Positions 1 to 7,555 of a stretch of DNA of 10,450 nt are shown one piece after another. Positions within the stretch are counted from its first letter, which is position 1. Every line of letters begins with the position of its first letter. The notes beneath the pieces are model-generated. The model was given only the letters and a program-made list of their open reading frames with translations, was not told where the DNA came from and did no database searches. Both the position numbers and the translations under genes were made by a program. This DNA comes from Alphaproteobacteria bacterium (GTDB lineage Bacteria > Pseudomonadota > Alphaproteobacteria > Rhizobiales > Xanthobacteraceae): contig VAZH01000113.1 of assembly GCA_005884465.1 (NCBI GenBank), positions 1 through 10,450 of the forward strand. Direction: 5' to 3'.

Positions 1-26
1 GGCCGGAACAAGTCCGGCCATGACCA
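1..26. repeat. Right end of a REP-like palindromic repeat
   Basis: The window opens inside a short palindrome: GGCCGGA and TCCGGCC flank ACAAG, followed by CATGACC. This matches the layout of the right arm of the complete element at 2533-2619 (TCCGGATCAAGTCCGGGCATGAC). I recall such 'aagtccgggcatgac' repeats as very common between genes in Bradyrhizobium-like genomes. The left arm would lie outside the window. The element sits directly upstream of the dipeptidase gene. Confidence 0.55.
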
Positions 27-41
27 TTGGGGTGATGGTTC

Positions 42-803
42 GTGAAAACAATAGTGACTGCACTCGCGATCGCCGCCTGCGCTTCTGCAGCGGTCGCTTC
101 AGCTTCCGCGCAGACCCTGCCCGGAGGCTTTGTGTTCCTGCGCGACATCGATCCGACCATCATTCAGGACATCCGCTACGCCGGGTCGAATAATTTTGTT
201 GGCCGGCCGCTCGCCGGTTACGGCGCTGGCGAATGCGTGGTGAAGCGCGATGTCGGAATGGCGCTGAAGCGCGTGCAGCAAGAGCTCACGCCACAAAAAC
301 TGTCGTTGAAGATGCTGGATTGCTACCGGCCGACGCGCGCCGTGCACGATATGGTGGTTTGGGGGCGGGATGGCCGGGAAACACCGGCCGGGCGACGGTA
401 TAATCCTGCGTTCAGCAGGAAGGATATGTTCCGCCTTGGCTACATCGCAACGCATTCCGGCCATTCCACTGGTGCCGCGGTCGACCTGACGCTGGTCGAT
501 CTCACGGCCGATCACTCAGCGCAGTTCGATGCCAACAAGACCTATGCCGACTGCATCGCTGGCGCGGACAACCGCGCCCCCGAAGCAAGCATCGATATGG
601 GCACCGGCTATGATTGTGCCGACCTCAAGGCGCATACCAGGGCGCGATCGATCACATCGGACCAACGCCGATGGCGGAGCGTGCTGGTTGCCGCCATGGC
701 GAAGCAAGGCTTTGTGAACTATTGGAAGGAGTGGTGGCACTTTTCGCTGCCGGGTGCGGGTGGACCCGCCTATGATTTTACGATCACAGCGCGACGCAAC
801 TGA
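42..803 (+). CDS. Secreted D-alanyl-D-alanine dipeptidase (M15D, VanX/DdpX type)
   Basis: This is a zinc dipeptidase predicted to cleave D-Ala-D-Ala in the periplasm, probably for recycling or catabolism of cell-wall dipeptide. The first ~23 residues form a signal peptide (Lys2, hydrophobic alanine-rich core, Ala-Ser-Ala before Gln24). The M15 zinc site is complete: SGHSTGAAVD supplies His141 and Asp148, and EWWHF near residue 230 supplies catalytic Glu230 and ligand His233. DCYRP carries Arg96, the counterpart of the transition-state arginine of VanX, and MGTGYD at 186-191 is another family motif. At 253 aa it is somewhat longer than cytosolic VanX (about 202 aa), partly because of the leader. 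The start is GTG at 42; an in-frame TGA at 33 excludes anything upstream, and GGGGTG at 29-34 may serve as the ribosome site. No vanH/vanA-like neighbours are present, so a glycopeptide-resistance role is not implied. Confidence 0.9.
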   Translation: MKTIVTALAIAACASAAVASASAQTLPGGFVFLRDIDPTIIQDIRYAGSNNFVGRPLAGYGAGECVVKRDVGMALKRVQQELTPQKLSLKMLDCYRPTRAVHDMVVWGRDGRETPAGRRYNPAFSRKDMFRLGYIATHSGHSTGAAVDLTLVDLTADHSAQFDANKTYADCIAGADNRAPEASIDMGTGYDCADLKAHTRARSITSDQRRWRSVLVAAMAKQGFVNYWKEWWHFSLPGAGGPAYDFTITARRN

Positions 804-865
804 GTCTGTCGGCGTGAAACCGAGCCCGTTTCGGCATAGACTGATTCCCGAGATCCCCGACCGTC

Positions 866-869
866 AGGA
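866..869 (+). promoter_or_regulatory. Ribosome binding site of the aidB-like gene
   Basis: AGGA lies 6 nt before the ATG at 876 and supports that start. The 72-bp gap after the dipeptidase gene shows no convincing promoter, only a weak GAAAC/GTTTC inverted repeat at 816-832. Confidence 0.5.
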
Positions 870-875
870 CCGGCC

Positions 876-2519
876 ATGACGCAAGCCACATTCGCGACCC
901 ACGAGGTGCTCAACCAGTCGCCGCCATTCGAGGACGTCGATCTGTTTGCGCTGGACCGCCGCCTGGTAGATGCGGTTGCGGCCAATGGCGGCGCTTCGGC
1001 CGCAAAGGAATTGTCCGAGTTCGGCAAACATTGGGGTTCGGCGGCGATGGCGGCGCGGGGGCGCGTCGCCAACGAGAACACGCCAAAGCTGCGGACCTTC
1101 GATTCCCGCGGCAACAGGCGCGACGAAGTCGAGTTTCATCCGGCCTATCACGAGTTGATGGCGCACAGCGCCCATGCCGGCGTGCACAATTCGACCTGGA
1201 CCGCCCAGGGCAAGCCGGCCGGAGGCGCCGCCGAAGTCGTGCGCGCGGCGAAATTCTACATCGCTGCCCAGGTCGAGACCGGCCATTTGTGCCCGATCAC
1301 CATGACGCGCGCCTCGGTGGCGGCATTGGCGGCGAAGCCGGGGCTTTTGGCAAAGACCATGCCCGTGATCGCGACCCGCGCCTATGATCCCGGCTTCGCG
1401 CCATGGTGGACCAAGCGCGGCATGACGCTGGGCATGGGCATGACCGAGAAGCAGGGCGGCACCGACGTGCGCTCCAACATGACGCGCGCGGAACCCGACG
1501 GCGACGCCTATCGTATCACCGGCCATAAATGGTTCATGTCGGCGCCGATGTGCGACGCGTTTTTGGTGCTGGCGCAGGCCGACGAGGGACTCACCTGTTT
1601 CTTCATGCCGCGCTTCAAGCCGGACGGATCGGTTAATGCGATCCAGTTCCAGCGCCTGAAGGACAAGCTCGGCAACCGTTCCAACGCATCCTCCGAGGTC
1701 GAGTTCAACGGTGCCTATGCCGAGTGCGTTGGCGACGAGGGCAAGGGCATTCGCACCATCATCCAGATGGTGCAGCTGACGCGGCAGGATTGCGCGATTG
1801 CTTCCGCGGGATTGATGCGATCCGGGCTCGCGCACGCGCTGCATCACGCGAGGCATCGCAGCGTGTTCCAAAAGCATCTCGCCGACCAGCCATTGATGCA
1901 GGCGGTGCTTTCAGACATGGCGCTGCATGTCGAAGCCTCGATCGCGCTGGTGATGCGGCTGTGTCGTTCGTTCGACCGCGCGCCTGATGATGCAAACGAA
2001 GCGGCGTTTATGCGGCTCCTTACGCCTGCGATAAAATACTGGGTTTGCAAGAGCGCGCCGGGATTTCTCTACGAGGCGATGGAGTGTCTCGGCGGCAACG
2101 GCTATGTGGAAGAGGGCATTCTGGCCCGGCACTACCGCGAATCCCCTGTCAATGCGATCTGGGAAGGCTCGGGCAATGTGATGTGTCTTGACGTGTTGCG
2201 GGCGTTGTCGCGAGAAGCGGATGCGGCCGGCGCGGTCTTGCAGCATCTCGCCGAGCAAGCGAAGGGGCTGCCGGGCGCCGGCGAGGCGGTCATGTTCATC
2301 GGCAAGGCGTTCCGCAGGCCGGACTCGGAGCGTGTGGCGCGGTTGGCGGTCGAGAAGCTGGCGCTGCTCGCGGCGGCGGCTGCGCTCAACAAGGTGTCGC
2401 CACCTCAGGCGGAATTGTTCGCAGCGACCCGGCTTGCGGTGGGCCACCCCAGCATGTACGGCGCCGTCGACCTCGCCAACGAAGATATAAGGAGCCTGCT
2501 GCAACGGGCGCTGCCGTGA
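876..2519 (+). CDS. aidB: AidB-like acyl-CoA dehydrogenase family flavoprotein
   Basis: This is a 547-aa flavoprotein of the acyl-CoA dehydrogenase superfamily that follows E. coli AidB (541 aa) over its whole length. Diagnostic stretches are VLNQ near residue 12, LCPITMT near 138, GMGMTEKQGGTDVRSN at about 186-201 (flavin/substrate region), KDKLGNRSNAS near 262-272, and NAIWEGSGNVMCLDVLRAL at about 426-444. A C-terminal extension beyond the dehydrogenase fold is the region that binds DNA in E. coli AidB. In E. coli the protein belongs to the Ada adaptive response to alkylation and is thought to protect DNA or destroy alkylating agents; its true substrate is unsettled. No ada, alkA or alkB gene is nearby, so a damage-response role here rests on family membership. 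The ATG at 876 has AGGA 6 nt upstream, and the protein begins in register with AidB. A housekeeping acyl-CoA dehydrogenase is less likely, given the length and the EGSGNVMCLDVLR signature. Confidence 0.88.
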   Translation: MTQATFATHEVLNQSPPFEDVDLFALDRRLVDAVAANGGASAAKELSEFGKHWGSAAMAARGRVANENTPKLRTFDSRGNRRDEVEFHPAYHELMAHSAHAGVHNSTWTAQGKPAGGAAEVVRAAKFYIAAQVETGHLCPITMTRASVAALAAKPGLLAKTMPVIATRAYDPGFAPWWTKRGMTLGMGMTEKQGGTDVRSNMTRAEPDGDAYRITGHKWFMSAPMCDAFLVLAQADEGLTCFFMPRFKPDGSVNAIQFQRLKDKLGNRSNASSEVEFNGAYAECVGDEGKGIRTIIQMVQLTRQDCAIASAGLMRSGLAHALHHARHRSVFQKHLADQPLMQAVLSDMALHVEASIALVMRLCRSFDRAPDDANEAAFMRLLTPAIKYWVCKSAPGFLYEAMECLGGNGYVEEGILARHYRESPVNAIWEGSGNVMCLDVLRALSREADAAGAVLQHLAEQAKGLPGAGEAVMFIGKAFRRPDSERVARLAVEKLALLAAAAALNKVSPPQAELFAATRLAVGHPSMYGAVDLANEDIRSLLQRALP

Positions 2520-2532
2520 TCTCAACGAAAGC

Positions 2533-2619
2533 ATCATTGCCGGGCCTGACCCGGCTATCCATCTCGTCAGAAGAATCTTGCGAAGAGTGTGGATGTCCGG
2601 ATCAAGTCCGGGCATGACG
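2533..2619. repeat. Complete REP-like inverted repeat after aidB
   Basis: Two arms face each other. The left arm, 2533-2563, reads roughly CATTGCCGGGCCTGACCCGG, and the right arm, 2588-2619, reads roughly TCCGGATCAAGTCCGGGCAT. The reverse complement of the right arm matches the left arm with a few substitutions, and each arm is itself a small palindrome (CCGGGcctgaCCCGG; TCCGGatcaagTCCGGG). The loop between them is about 24 nt. It begins 14 bp after the aidB stop and could form a stable 3' hairpin in the aidB transcript. The partial copy at 1-26 is of the same kind. Confidence 0.7.
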
Positions 2620-2644
2620 ACAGTCAAAACCTGAAAGTCATTTG

Positions 2645-3436
2645 ATGGATTCTCTCGAAATCCCTGTCGGATCCGCCGCGCCGGCGCTCACGCCGATCAT
2701 CGGCACCCAACGTCCGCCCCGCATCTGGAGATTCTGGGGCACGGCATTGTGGGGCCTGTTCATCTTCGCGGCGATGTTCATTGGCCAGATCGGTGTGGTG
2801 GCTTGGTTTATGCTGCGGCGGGGAGGGCCGATCGATATCTCCGCCGCGGTCCACGTGGTTGGCGCGGGCCTGACGATTTCACTCTCCGTGATGATGGGTT
2901 TGCCCGCGGTGCTCGCAGCGCTGTGGATTGCGATTCGTATCTCGCGTACGCCGTTTGCCGATTACCTCGCGCTGCGCCGGCCGTCATGGATCGATCTTGC
3001 GATCGGTGCCGTCGCGCTGATTGTTCTGGTCATGGGGTGGGATCTGCTGTCGCGCGCGGCGGGACGCGAAATTGCTCCCGGCTTTATGAGAGAAGTGCTG
3101 AATTCGGCGCGCGCCGACGGCTCGCTATGGCTGCTGGTGATCGCATTCGTCGTCGCCGCGCCGACCTCCGAGGAATTTTTTGCGCGCGGCTTTCTCTACC
3201 GTGGCTGGTCGGAATCGTTTCTCGGCCCGGTTGGCGCCATCGTCCTGTCGTCGCTGGTTTGGACCGCGCTGCATCTGCAATACGACTGGTTCTTTTTCTG
3301 CGAAGTGTTTTCGATCGGCCTGCTGCTCGGTTATCTCCGCTATCGCTTTAATTCGACCTGGCTGACGGTGATTGTGCACGGCCTCAATAATCTGGCTGCG
3401 CTGGCGCAGACCATATTGCTTACCGGACAGGGGTGA
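2645..3436 (+). CDS. CPBP family intramembrane metalloprotease (Abi/CAAX protease-like)
   Basis: A 263-aa polytopic inner-membrane protein with several hydrophobic segments (about 33-57, 73-98, 116-134, 161-173, 194-210, 217-232 and 240-260). It carries the three CPBP active-site motifs: EEFFAR (Glu176, Glu177, Arg181), WTALH with His210 (Trp where Phe is more usual), and HGLNN with His245 and Asn249. Family members are relatives of eukaryotic CAAX prenyl protease Rce1. Bacterial roles include bacteriocin self-immunity and processing of membrane proteins, but most substrates are unknown and nothing here identifies one. ATG at 2645 is preferred over the TTG codon just before it at 2642; GAAAG at 2633-2637 is a modest ribosome site. 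The gene ends 6 bp before the end of ruvX on the other strand. Confidence 0.85.
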   Translation: MDSLEIPVGSAAPALTPIIGTQRPPRIWRFWGTALWGLFIFAAMFIGQIGVVAWFMLRRGGPIDISAAVHVVGAGLTISLSVMMGLPAVLAALWIAIRISRTPFADYLALRRPSWIDLAIGAVALIVLVMGWDLLSRAAGREIAPGFMREVLNSARADGSLWLLVIAFVVAAPTSEEFFARGFLYRGWSESFLGPVGAIVLSSLVWTALHLQYDWFFFCEVFSIGLLLGYLRYRFNSTWLTVIVHGLNNLAALAQTILLTGQG

Positions 3437-3442
3437 GGGCTT

Positions 3443-3928
3443 TCAGGTCGGCATTTCGCGCAAGTTCGCCAGCCGATCGAGTGCACCCTGCAGGATGAAG
3501 ATCGCGGCGTGTTCGTCGATCACCTTCGCGCGCCGGGCCCGGCTCATGTCCATGCCGATCAATTCGCGTTCGACCGCCGCTGTGGAAAGCCGCTCGTCCC
3601 ACAAGGCAATCGTGAGATCGGTGAGTTTCGAAAAATTGTGGGCGAAGGCGCGGGTGGATTGCGCGCGCGGTCCCTCGCTGGCGTCCATGTTGATAGGCAG
3701 GCCGAGCACGAAACCCACTGCGTTGCGTTTGCCGGCAATGGCGAGCAGGCGCGTCGCATCGGCCTTGAAGGCGCTGCGTTGAATGGTCTCGACCCCGGTC
3801 GCGAGCCTGCGATCGGGATCGGATACCGCTACGCCGATGGTCTTGGTGCCGAGATCAAGCCCGACCAGCGCTCCGCGTTCAGGCCAGTGCGCGCTCGCCT
3901 CGATCAGCGGTAGGATGAGGGCAGGCAT
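3443..3928 (-). CDS. ruvX: Putative pre-16S rRNA nuclease / Holliday junction resolvase RuvX (YqgF)
   Basis: A 161-aa RNase H-fold nuclease of the YqgF/RuvX family, implicated in 5' maturation of 16S rRNA and proposed earlier as an alternative Holliday junction resolvase. The three acidic active-site motifs are present: GLDLGTKTIGVAVSD (Asp25), LWDERLST (Glu112) and VIDEHAA (Asp138). GFVLGLPINMD near 72-82 is another family block. I start it at the ATG at 3928 (MPALILPL), the usual start in Bradyrhizobium-like RuvX as I remember it; a GTG at 3943 would add five residues. GAGG lies just 2 nt before the ATG, so initiation is not fully settled. It is transcribed away from the small membrane-protein gene at 3978, leaving about 49 bp for both upstream regions, and converges on the CPBP protease gene. 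Confidence 0.93.
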   Translation of the reverse strand: MPALILPLIEASAHWPERGALVGLDLGTKTIGVAVSDPDRRLATGVETIQRSAFKADATRLLAIAGKRNAVGFVLGLPINMDASEGPRAQSTRAFAHNFSKLTDLTIALWDERLSTAAVERELIGMDMSRARRAKVIDEHAAIFILQGALDRLANLREMPT

Positions 3929-3977
3929 GGCCTCGCATAACACGCGGGCTGCGCTGCGCGCAAAGCGGGAAAGGCAG

Positions 3978-4208
3978 ATGATAATGGATCGGCTGACATT
4001 ATTCGGACTGTTAGCCGTGACCGCGATGCTGGTGTGCTACGCGCTCGAGGATCGCAGCCGCTGGTTCATCCTCGCCTTCGCAGCCGCTTGCGCGCTGGGG
4101 TCAATTTACGGATTTTTGCAGGGTGCGTGGCCATTTGGACTTGTCGAGGCGGCGTGGGCAGCGGTCGCGCTGCGGCGCTGGAACGTCAGGCGGAGCGCGA
4201 ATGCATAG
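3978..4208 (+). CDS. Small conserved membrane protein, function unknown
   Basis: A 76-aa protein (MIMDRLTLFG...) with two predicted membrane segments, about residues 8-22 and 30-48. They are separated by the charged EDRSRW turn and followed by GAWPFGLVEAAWAAVALRRW and a basic tail. I remember the pattern 'FLQGAWPFGxVEAxWxxVAxRRW' from many proteobacterial hypothetical proteins, so I regard it as a real conserved family, but I cannot name a function. AAAGG at 3969-3973 lies 4 nt before the ATG at 3978; a second ATG at 3984 is possible. It diverges from ruvX. Its stop codon lies inside the sequence ATGCATAG, so a possible longer form of the downstream monooxygenase would overlap it by 8 nt. Confidence 0.75.
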   Translation: MIMDRLTLFGLLAVTAMLVCYALEDRSRWFILAFAAACALGSIYGFLQGAWPFGLVEAAWAAVALRRWNVRRSANA

Positions 4209-4287
4209 CTCGCCAGCATCGCTGGTGCTAATCTCGAATCTGGCCCGCGGCAACGACGCCCTCCCCAATCACCTCAACGAGCAGATC

Positions 4288-5364
4288 ATGTGGCCGGACC
4301 GGCGACTTATCGACCTTTTCAAGACCGAATTTCCCATCGTTCTGGCGCCGATGGCTGGGGTCATGGACGCGGACCTCGTCATCGCGGCGGCTCAGGGCGG
4401 CGCGCTGGGTTCACTGCCGTGTGCGCTATTGTCGGTTGAGAAGGCGCGCGAGCAGGTCAATATCATCCGGCAGCGGGTGTCGGCGCCGGTCAATATGAAT
4501 TTCTTTTGCCACAAGCCGGCCGACGCCGACCCCAAGCGCGAGGCTCAGTGGACAGAGCGGCTCGCGCCTTATTACAAGGAGTTGGGGCTCGATCCGGCGG
4601 CGCCGATCAACGCTGCCAATCGCGCGCCGTTCGACGCCGCAATGTGCGAACTGGTCGAGGAGCTGAAGCCCGAAATCGTGAGCTTCCATTTCGGCCTGCC
4701 GGACACGGCGCTGCTCAAGCGCGTCAAGGCGGCCGGCTGCGTCGTGATCTCGTCGGCGACCATCGTGAAGGAGGCGATCTGGCTCGAGGAGAATGGCGTC
4801 GATGCCATCATCGCGCAGGGCGCCGAGGCCGGCGGCCATCGCGGCATGTTCCTGACCGACAATATTGCCGAACAGCCGGGCACGTTCGCGCTGGTGCCGC
4901 AAGTGGTCGACGCGGTGAAAGTTCCGGTGATCGCGGCGGGCGGGATCGCGGACGGCCGCGGCATCGCGGCGGCGTTCGCGCTGGGTGCGGCCGGCGTGCA
5001 GATCGGCACCGCGTATTTGCGCTGTCCGGAATCCAAATTGATCGCACCGGCTCGATCGGCGCTGGGCCAGGCTCGGGATGATTCCACGGTTCTCACCAAT
5101 GTGATGACCGGGCGTCCGGCGCGGGGAGTCATCAATCGTGTAATGCGCGAGGTCGGGCCGATTTCGGGTGATGCGCCGGCGTTTCCCCATGCCGCAACGG
5201 GCTTGGCGCCCCTGAAGGCGGCGGCGGAGAAGCTCGGCAAGGTCGATTTCACCAATCTCTGGGCCGGGCAGGCGGTGCGGCTTGGCCGCGAGATGCCGGC
5301 AGCCGAGCTTACCCGGGCGCTGGCGGGCGCGGCGCTGGCGCGGCTGAGCCAGATGGCTCGCTGA
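4288..5364 (+). CDS. Nitronate monooxygenase (2-nitropropane dioxygenase family)
   Basis: A 358-aa FMN-dependent TIM-barrel enzyme expected to oxidise alkyl nitronates such as propionate 3-nitronate to carbonyl compounds and nitrite, in the cytoplasm. Visible motifs are FPIVLAPMAGVMD (15-27, barrel start), PVNMNFF (67-73), AQGAEAGGHRG (176-186, with His184 in the family's catalytic position), AAGGIADGRG (216-225) and GVQIGTAYL (236-244) for the FMN phosphate. Together these fit class I enzymes. The start is uncertain: ATG at 4288 gives the N-terminus typical of the family, while ATG at 4201 would add 29 residues without family character and would overlap the preceding gene by 8 nt. Related barrel enzymes can have other substrates, so the exact substrate is inferred. 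The next gene, gatC, begins 78 bp downstream with its own promoter. Confidence 0.88.
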   Translation: MWPDRRLIDLFKTEFPIVLAPMAGVMDADLVIAAAQGGALGSLPCALLSVEKAREQVNIIRQRVSAPVNMNFFCHKPADADPKREAQWTERLAPYYKELGLDPAAPINAANRAPFDAAMCELVEELKPEIVSFHFGLPDTALLKRVKAAGCVVISSATIVKEAIWLEENGVDAIIAQGAEAGGHRGMFLTDNIAEQPGTFALVPQVVDAVKVPVIAAGGIADGRGIAAAFALGAAGVQIGTAYLRCPESKLIAPARSALGQARDDSTVLTNVMTGRPARGVINRVMREVGPISGDAPAFPHAATGLAPLKAAAEKLGKVDFTNLWAGQAVRLGREMPAAELTRALAGAALARLSQMAR

Positions 5365-5379
5365 GGCCGCCGCCCGCGG

Positions 5380-5408
5380 TTGCGGCGCAAAAGCCCCCTC
5401 TGCTATAC
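5380..5408 (+). promoter_or_regulatory. Candidate promoter of the gat operon
   Basis: TTGCGG at 5380-5385 and CTATAC at 5403-5408 are separated by 17 bp. This fits the alphaproteobacterial housekeeping pattern (TTGacc, then CTATAT). Transcription would begin near 5415, leaving a leader of about 28 nt. AGAGG at 5430-5434 then lies 8 nt before the gatC ATG at 5443. Confidence 0.5.
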
Positions 5409-5442
5409 GGCGGGCTGAATTTGCCGTCAGAGGCCTTATATA

Positions 5443-5730
5443 ATGTCCGTCGATGCCGCCACCGTTCGCCGTATCGCGCAACTCGCGCGGATTGCGGTCG
5501 CTGAGACCGAGGTTCCCCATCTCCAGGGCGAGCTGAACGCGATGCTGGCTTTCGTCGAGCAGCTAAGCGAAGTGAACATTGATGGCGTCGAACCGATGAC
5601 TTCGGTAACGCCGATGGAAATGAAGAAGCGCCCGGACGTGGTCAATGATGGCGATATCCCGGACGACATAATCAGGAACGCGCCGGCCACCGACGACCAT
5701 TTCTTCCTGGTGCCGAAAGTCGTCGAATAG
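5443..5730 (+). CDS. gatC: Asp/Glu-tRNA amidotransferase subunit GatC
   Basis: A 95-aa subunit of the GatCAB transamidosome. GatC wraps around GatA and GatB and stabilises the complex. The sequence is a full-length Gat[13 protein letters not shown] at 8-19, [22 protein letters not shown] at about 31-52, and the C-terminal [12 protein letters not shown] at 84-95, which contacts the amidase. The start is ATG at 5443 with AGAGG 8 nt upstream. It is the first gene of the operon but is separated from gatA by about 350 bp holding two repeats and a small gene, a longer gap than is common for gatCA. I see no damage in this subunit. Confidence 0.95.
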   Translation: MSVDAATVRRIAQLARIAVAETEVPHLQGELNAMLAFVEQLSEVNIDGVEPMTSVTPMEMKKRPDVVNDGDIPDDIIRNAPATDDHFFLVPKVVE

Positions 5731-5737
5731 GTTTCAT

Positions 5738-5788
5738 AGCGTTTTCGAGCGAAGTGGATACCGGTTCGCGTGAAGAAAACGCGTCAAA
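5738..5788. repeat. 51-bp palindromic repeat, copy 1
   Basis: A repeat beginning AGCGTTTTCGAGCGAAGTGG and ending GAAGAAAACGCGTCAAA. The ends are inverted (GCGTTTTC and GAAAACGC), and the centre pairs as GCGAAGTGG against CCGGTTCGC with only two mismatches around ATA. It can therefore fold into one long hairpin. It starts 8 bp after the gatC stop. I recognise this element as a high-copy intergenic repeat in Bradyrhizobium-like genomes. Confidence 0.85.
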
Positions 5789-5796
5789 TGAACTAA

Positions 5797-5847
5797 AGCG
5801 TTTTCGAGCGAAGTGGATACCGGTTCGCGTGAAGAAAACGCGTCAAA
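5797..5847. repeat. 51-bp palindromic repeat, copy 2
   Basis: Identical base for base to the copy at 5738-5788, in the same orientation, with a period of 59 bp and an 8-bp spacer (TGAACTAA). Exact identity suggests recent tandem duplication or two insertions of the same element. It ends about 24 bp before the small CxxC gene. Confidence 0.88.
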
Positions 5848-5871
5848 CGAAAAAGAGTCTCGGAAAACCCA

Positions 5872-6084
5872 ATGTGTTTGCTCTGCGACGATGAGAAGGC
5901 CTATCAGGCCTATATGAATTATCTCGACGCGATGGAGCGGCAAGGCAAGGTCACCGATCCCGACAAGGCGATGGATGCCGTGCTTGATGCGCTCGAAGCA
6001 GCCGATAAGGCCCGCATCGAGCAAGACGACCCGGCCAACGACAAGACGCTGTCTCCATTCTTCTGCAGTCGGGTTAATAAATGA
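5872..6084 (+). CDS. Small CxxC protein coupled to gatA, function unknown
   Basis: A 70-aa acidic protein ([20 protein letters not shown]...) with a Cys2-x-x-Cys5 pair at the N-terminus and one Cys near the C-terminus ([10 protein letters not shown]). The middle is strongly helical, rich in Ala, Asp and Glu. Its stop codon overlaps the gatA start as ATGA at 6081-6084, so translation of the two is probably coupled. GGA at 5862-5864 is a plausible ribosome site. I have an impression of similar small proteins beside gatA in Bradyrhizobium but cannot name a family. Metal binding through the cysteines is only a possibility. Confidence 0.7.
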   Translation: MCLLCDDEKAYQAYMNYLDAMERQGKVTDPDKAMDAVLDALEAADKARIEQDDPANDKTLSPFFCSRVNK

Positions 6085-7553
6085 CCGATTTGACATCGCT
6101 GACGCTCGCCCAGGCTCGAAGTGGCCTGGCGAGCAAATCCTTTACCTCCCTGGAATTGACCGACGCGCACCTCCAGGCGATCGAAGCCGCACGGGTGCTT
6201 AACGCTTTTGTCATGGAAACGCCGGATCAGGCCCGCGCCATGGCGCGCGAGGCTGACGCCAAGATTGTCAAGGGCGAAGGCGGTCCGCTCGCCGGCATTC
6301 CGCTCGGGATCAAGGACCTGTTCGCAACCAAGGACGTGCGCACCACGGCGTGCTCGAAAATCCTCGGCAATTTCGTGCCGACATACGAATCCACGGTCAC
6401 GTCGCAGCTCTGGCGCGACGGCGCGGTGATGCTGGGCAAGCTCAACAATGACGAGTTCGCGATGGGCTCGTCGAACGAGACCTCCTGCTTCGGTCCGGTG
6501 GTCAATCCGTGGCGGCGCGACGGCGCCAACACCACGCTGGTACCAGGCGGCTCGTCCGGCGGCTCGGCGTCGGCGGTGGCGGCGCTGTTGTGCATGGGCG
6601 CGACCGCAACCGACACCGGCGGCTCGATCCGCCAGCCAGCGGCATTTACCGCGACCGTCGGCATGAAGCCGACCTATGGCCGCTGTTCGCGCTGGGGAAT
6701 CGTCGCCTTCGCATCCTCGCTCGATCAGGCCGGGCCGATCGCGCGTACCGTGCGGGATGCTGCGATCCTGATGCGCTCGATGGCCGGTCACGATCCCAAG
6801 GACACCACGTCGGTCGATCGCGCGGTGCCGGATTACGAGGCCGCGATCGGAAAATCCGTAAACGGCATGAAGATCGGCATACCACGCGAATATCGCCTCG
6901 ACGGCATGCCCGCGGAAATCGAAAAGCTCTGGAGCGAGGGCGCGGCGTGGCTCCGGTCCGCGGGCGCCGAACTGATCGACGTTTCGCTGCCTCACACCAA
7001 ATACGCGCTTCCGGCTTATTATATTGTCGCGCCGGCTGAGGCTTCGTCGAATCTCGCGCGCTATGACGGCGTGCGCTACGGCCTGCGGGCACCCGGGCGC
7101 AGCGTCGGCGAGATGTATGAAAACACCCGCGGCGAAGGCTTTGGCGCCGAAGTCCGCCGCCGCGTCATGATCGGCACCTACGTGCTCTCGGCCGGCTATT
7201 ACGACGCCTATTATCTGCGCGCCCAGAAAGTCCGCACCCTGATCAAGAAGGATTTTGAGGACTGTTTTGCGAGTGGCGTTCACGCGATCCTGACGCCGGC
7301 GACGCCCTCGGCGGCGTTCGGCATCGGCGAGAAGGGAGCCGACCCCATCGAGATGTATCTCAACGACATCTTCACGGTGACGGTAAACATGGCGGGACTA
7401 CCCGGCATCGGCGTTCCCGGCGGCAAGGATTCGCAAGGTTTGCCGCTCGGCCTGCAGTTGATCGGCCGCCCGTTCGACGAGGAGACGCTGTTCTCGCTCG
7501 GCGAGGTGATCGAGCAGGCGGCGGGGCGGTTCACACCACCGAGGTGGTGGTGA
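6081..7553 (+). CDS. gatA: Asp/Glu-tRNA(Asn/Gln) amidotransferase subunit GatA
   Basis: A 490-aa amidase-signature enzyme that hydrolyses glutamine and releases ammonia, which travels to the GatB active site. The Ser-cisSer-Lys triad is intact: Lys78 in [10 protein letters not shown], Ser158 in PGGSSGGSA and nucleophile Ser182 in [10 protein letters not shown]. Length and architecture are standard, ending in the alphaproteobacterial-type [12 protein letters not shown] few positions look slightly drifted compared with the orthologues I remember (for example [11 protein letters not shown] where VPAGLDAQGLP is usual), but nothing is disabling. The start is ATG at 6081, overlapping the preceding small gene by 4 nt. 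Upstream AG-rich sequence is weak, consistent with translational coupling. The next gene begins 2 bp after the stop. Confidence 0.96.
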   Translation: MTDLTSLTLAQARSGLASKSFTSLELTDAHLQAIEAARVLNAFVMETPDQARAMAREADAKIVKGEGGPLAGIPLGIKDLFATKDVRTTACSKILGNFVPTYESTVTSQLWRDGAVMLGKLNNDEFAMGSSNETSCFGPVVNPWRRDGANTTLVPGGSSGGSASAVAALLCMGATATDTGGSIRQPAAFTATVGMKPTYGRCSRWGIVAFASSLDQAGPIARTVRDAAILMRSMAGHDPKDTTSVDRAVPDYEAAIGKSVNGMKIGIPREYRLDGMPAEIEKLWSEGAAWLRSAGAELIDVSLPHTKYALPAYYIVAPAEASSNLARYDGVRYGLRAPGRSVGEMYENTRGEGFGAEVRRRVMIGTYVLSAGYYDAYYLRAQKVRTLIKKDFEDCFASGVHAILTPATPSAAFGIGEKGADPIEMYLNDIFTVTVNMAGLPGIGVPGGKDSQGLPLGLQLIGRPFDEETLFSLGEVIEQAAGRFTPPRWW

Positions 7554-7555
7554 GC

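Noticed and set aside
42..803. A vancomycin-resistance (vanX) interpretation of the dipeptidase
   Set aside because: No vanH or vanA ligase genes are nearby. Secreted M15D dipeptidases are common in Gram-negative bacteria as dipeptide-recycling enzymes.
864..1877. A 337-codon minus-strand ORF
   Set aside because: It is antisense to the aidB-like gene, with His/Arg/Gly-rich composition typical of a reverse-frame shadow.
4201..4287. An extended N-terminus for the nitronate monooxygenase from ATG 4201
   Set aside because: The added 29 residues have no family character and would overlap the preceding gene by 8 nt. The start at 4288 matches the usual N-terminus better, although not decisively.
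4426..5520. A 364-codon minus-strand ORF
   Set aside because: It is antisense to nitronate monooxygenase and gatC, with Arg-rich shadow composition and no family match.
5738..5847. CRISPR array interpretation of the two 51-bp repeats
   Set aside because: There are only two copies, with an 8-bp spacer and a fully palindromic unit. CRISPR spacers are about 30 bp or longer, and no cas gene is present.
5919..7283. A 454-codon minus-strand ORF
   Set aside because: It lies opposite gatA, whose family assignment is certain. Long antisense ORFs are expected in high-G+C coding DNA.
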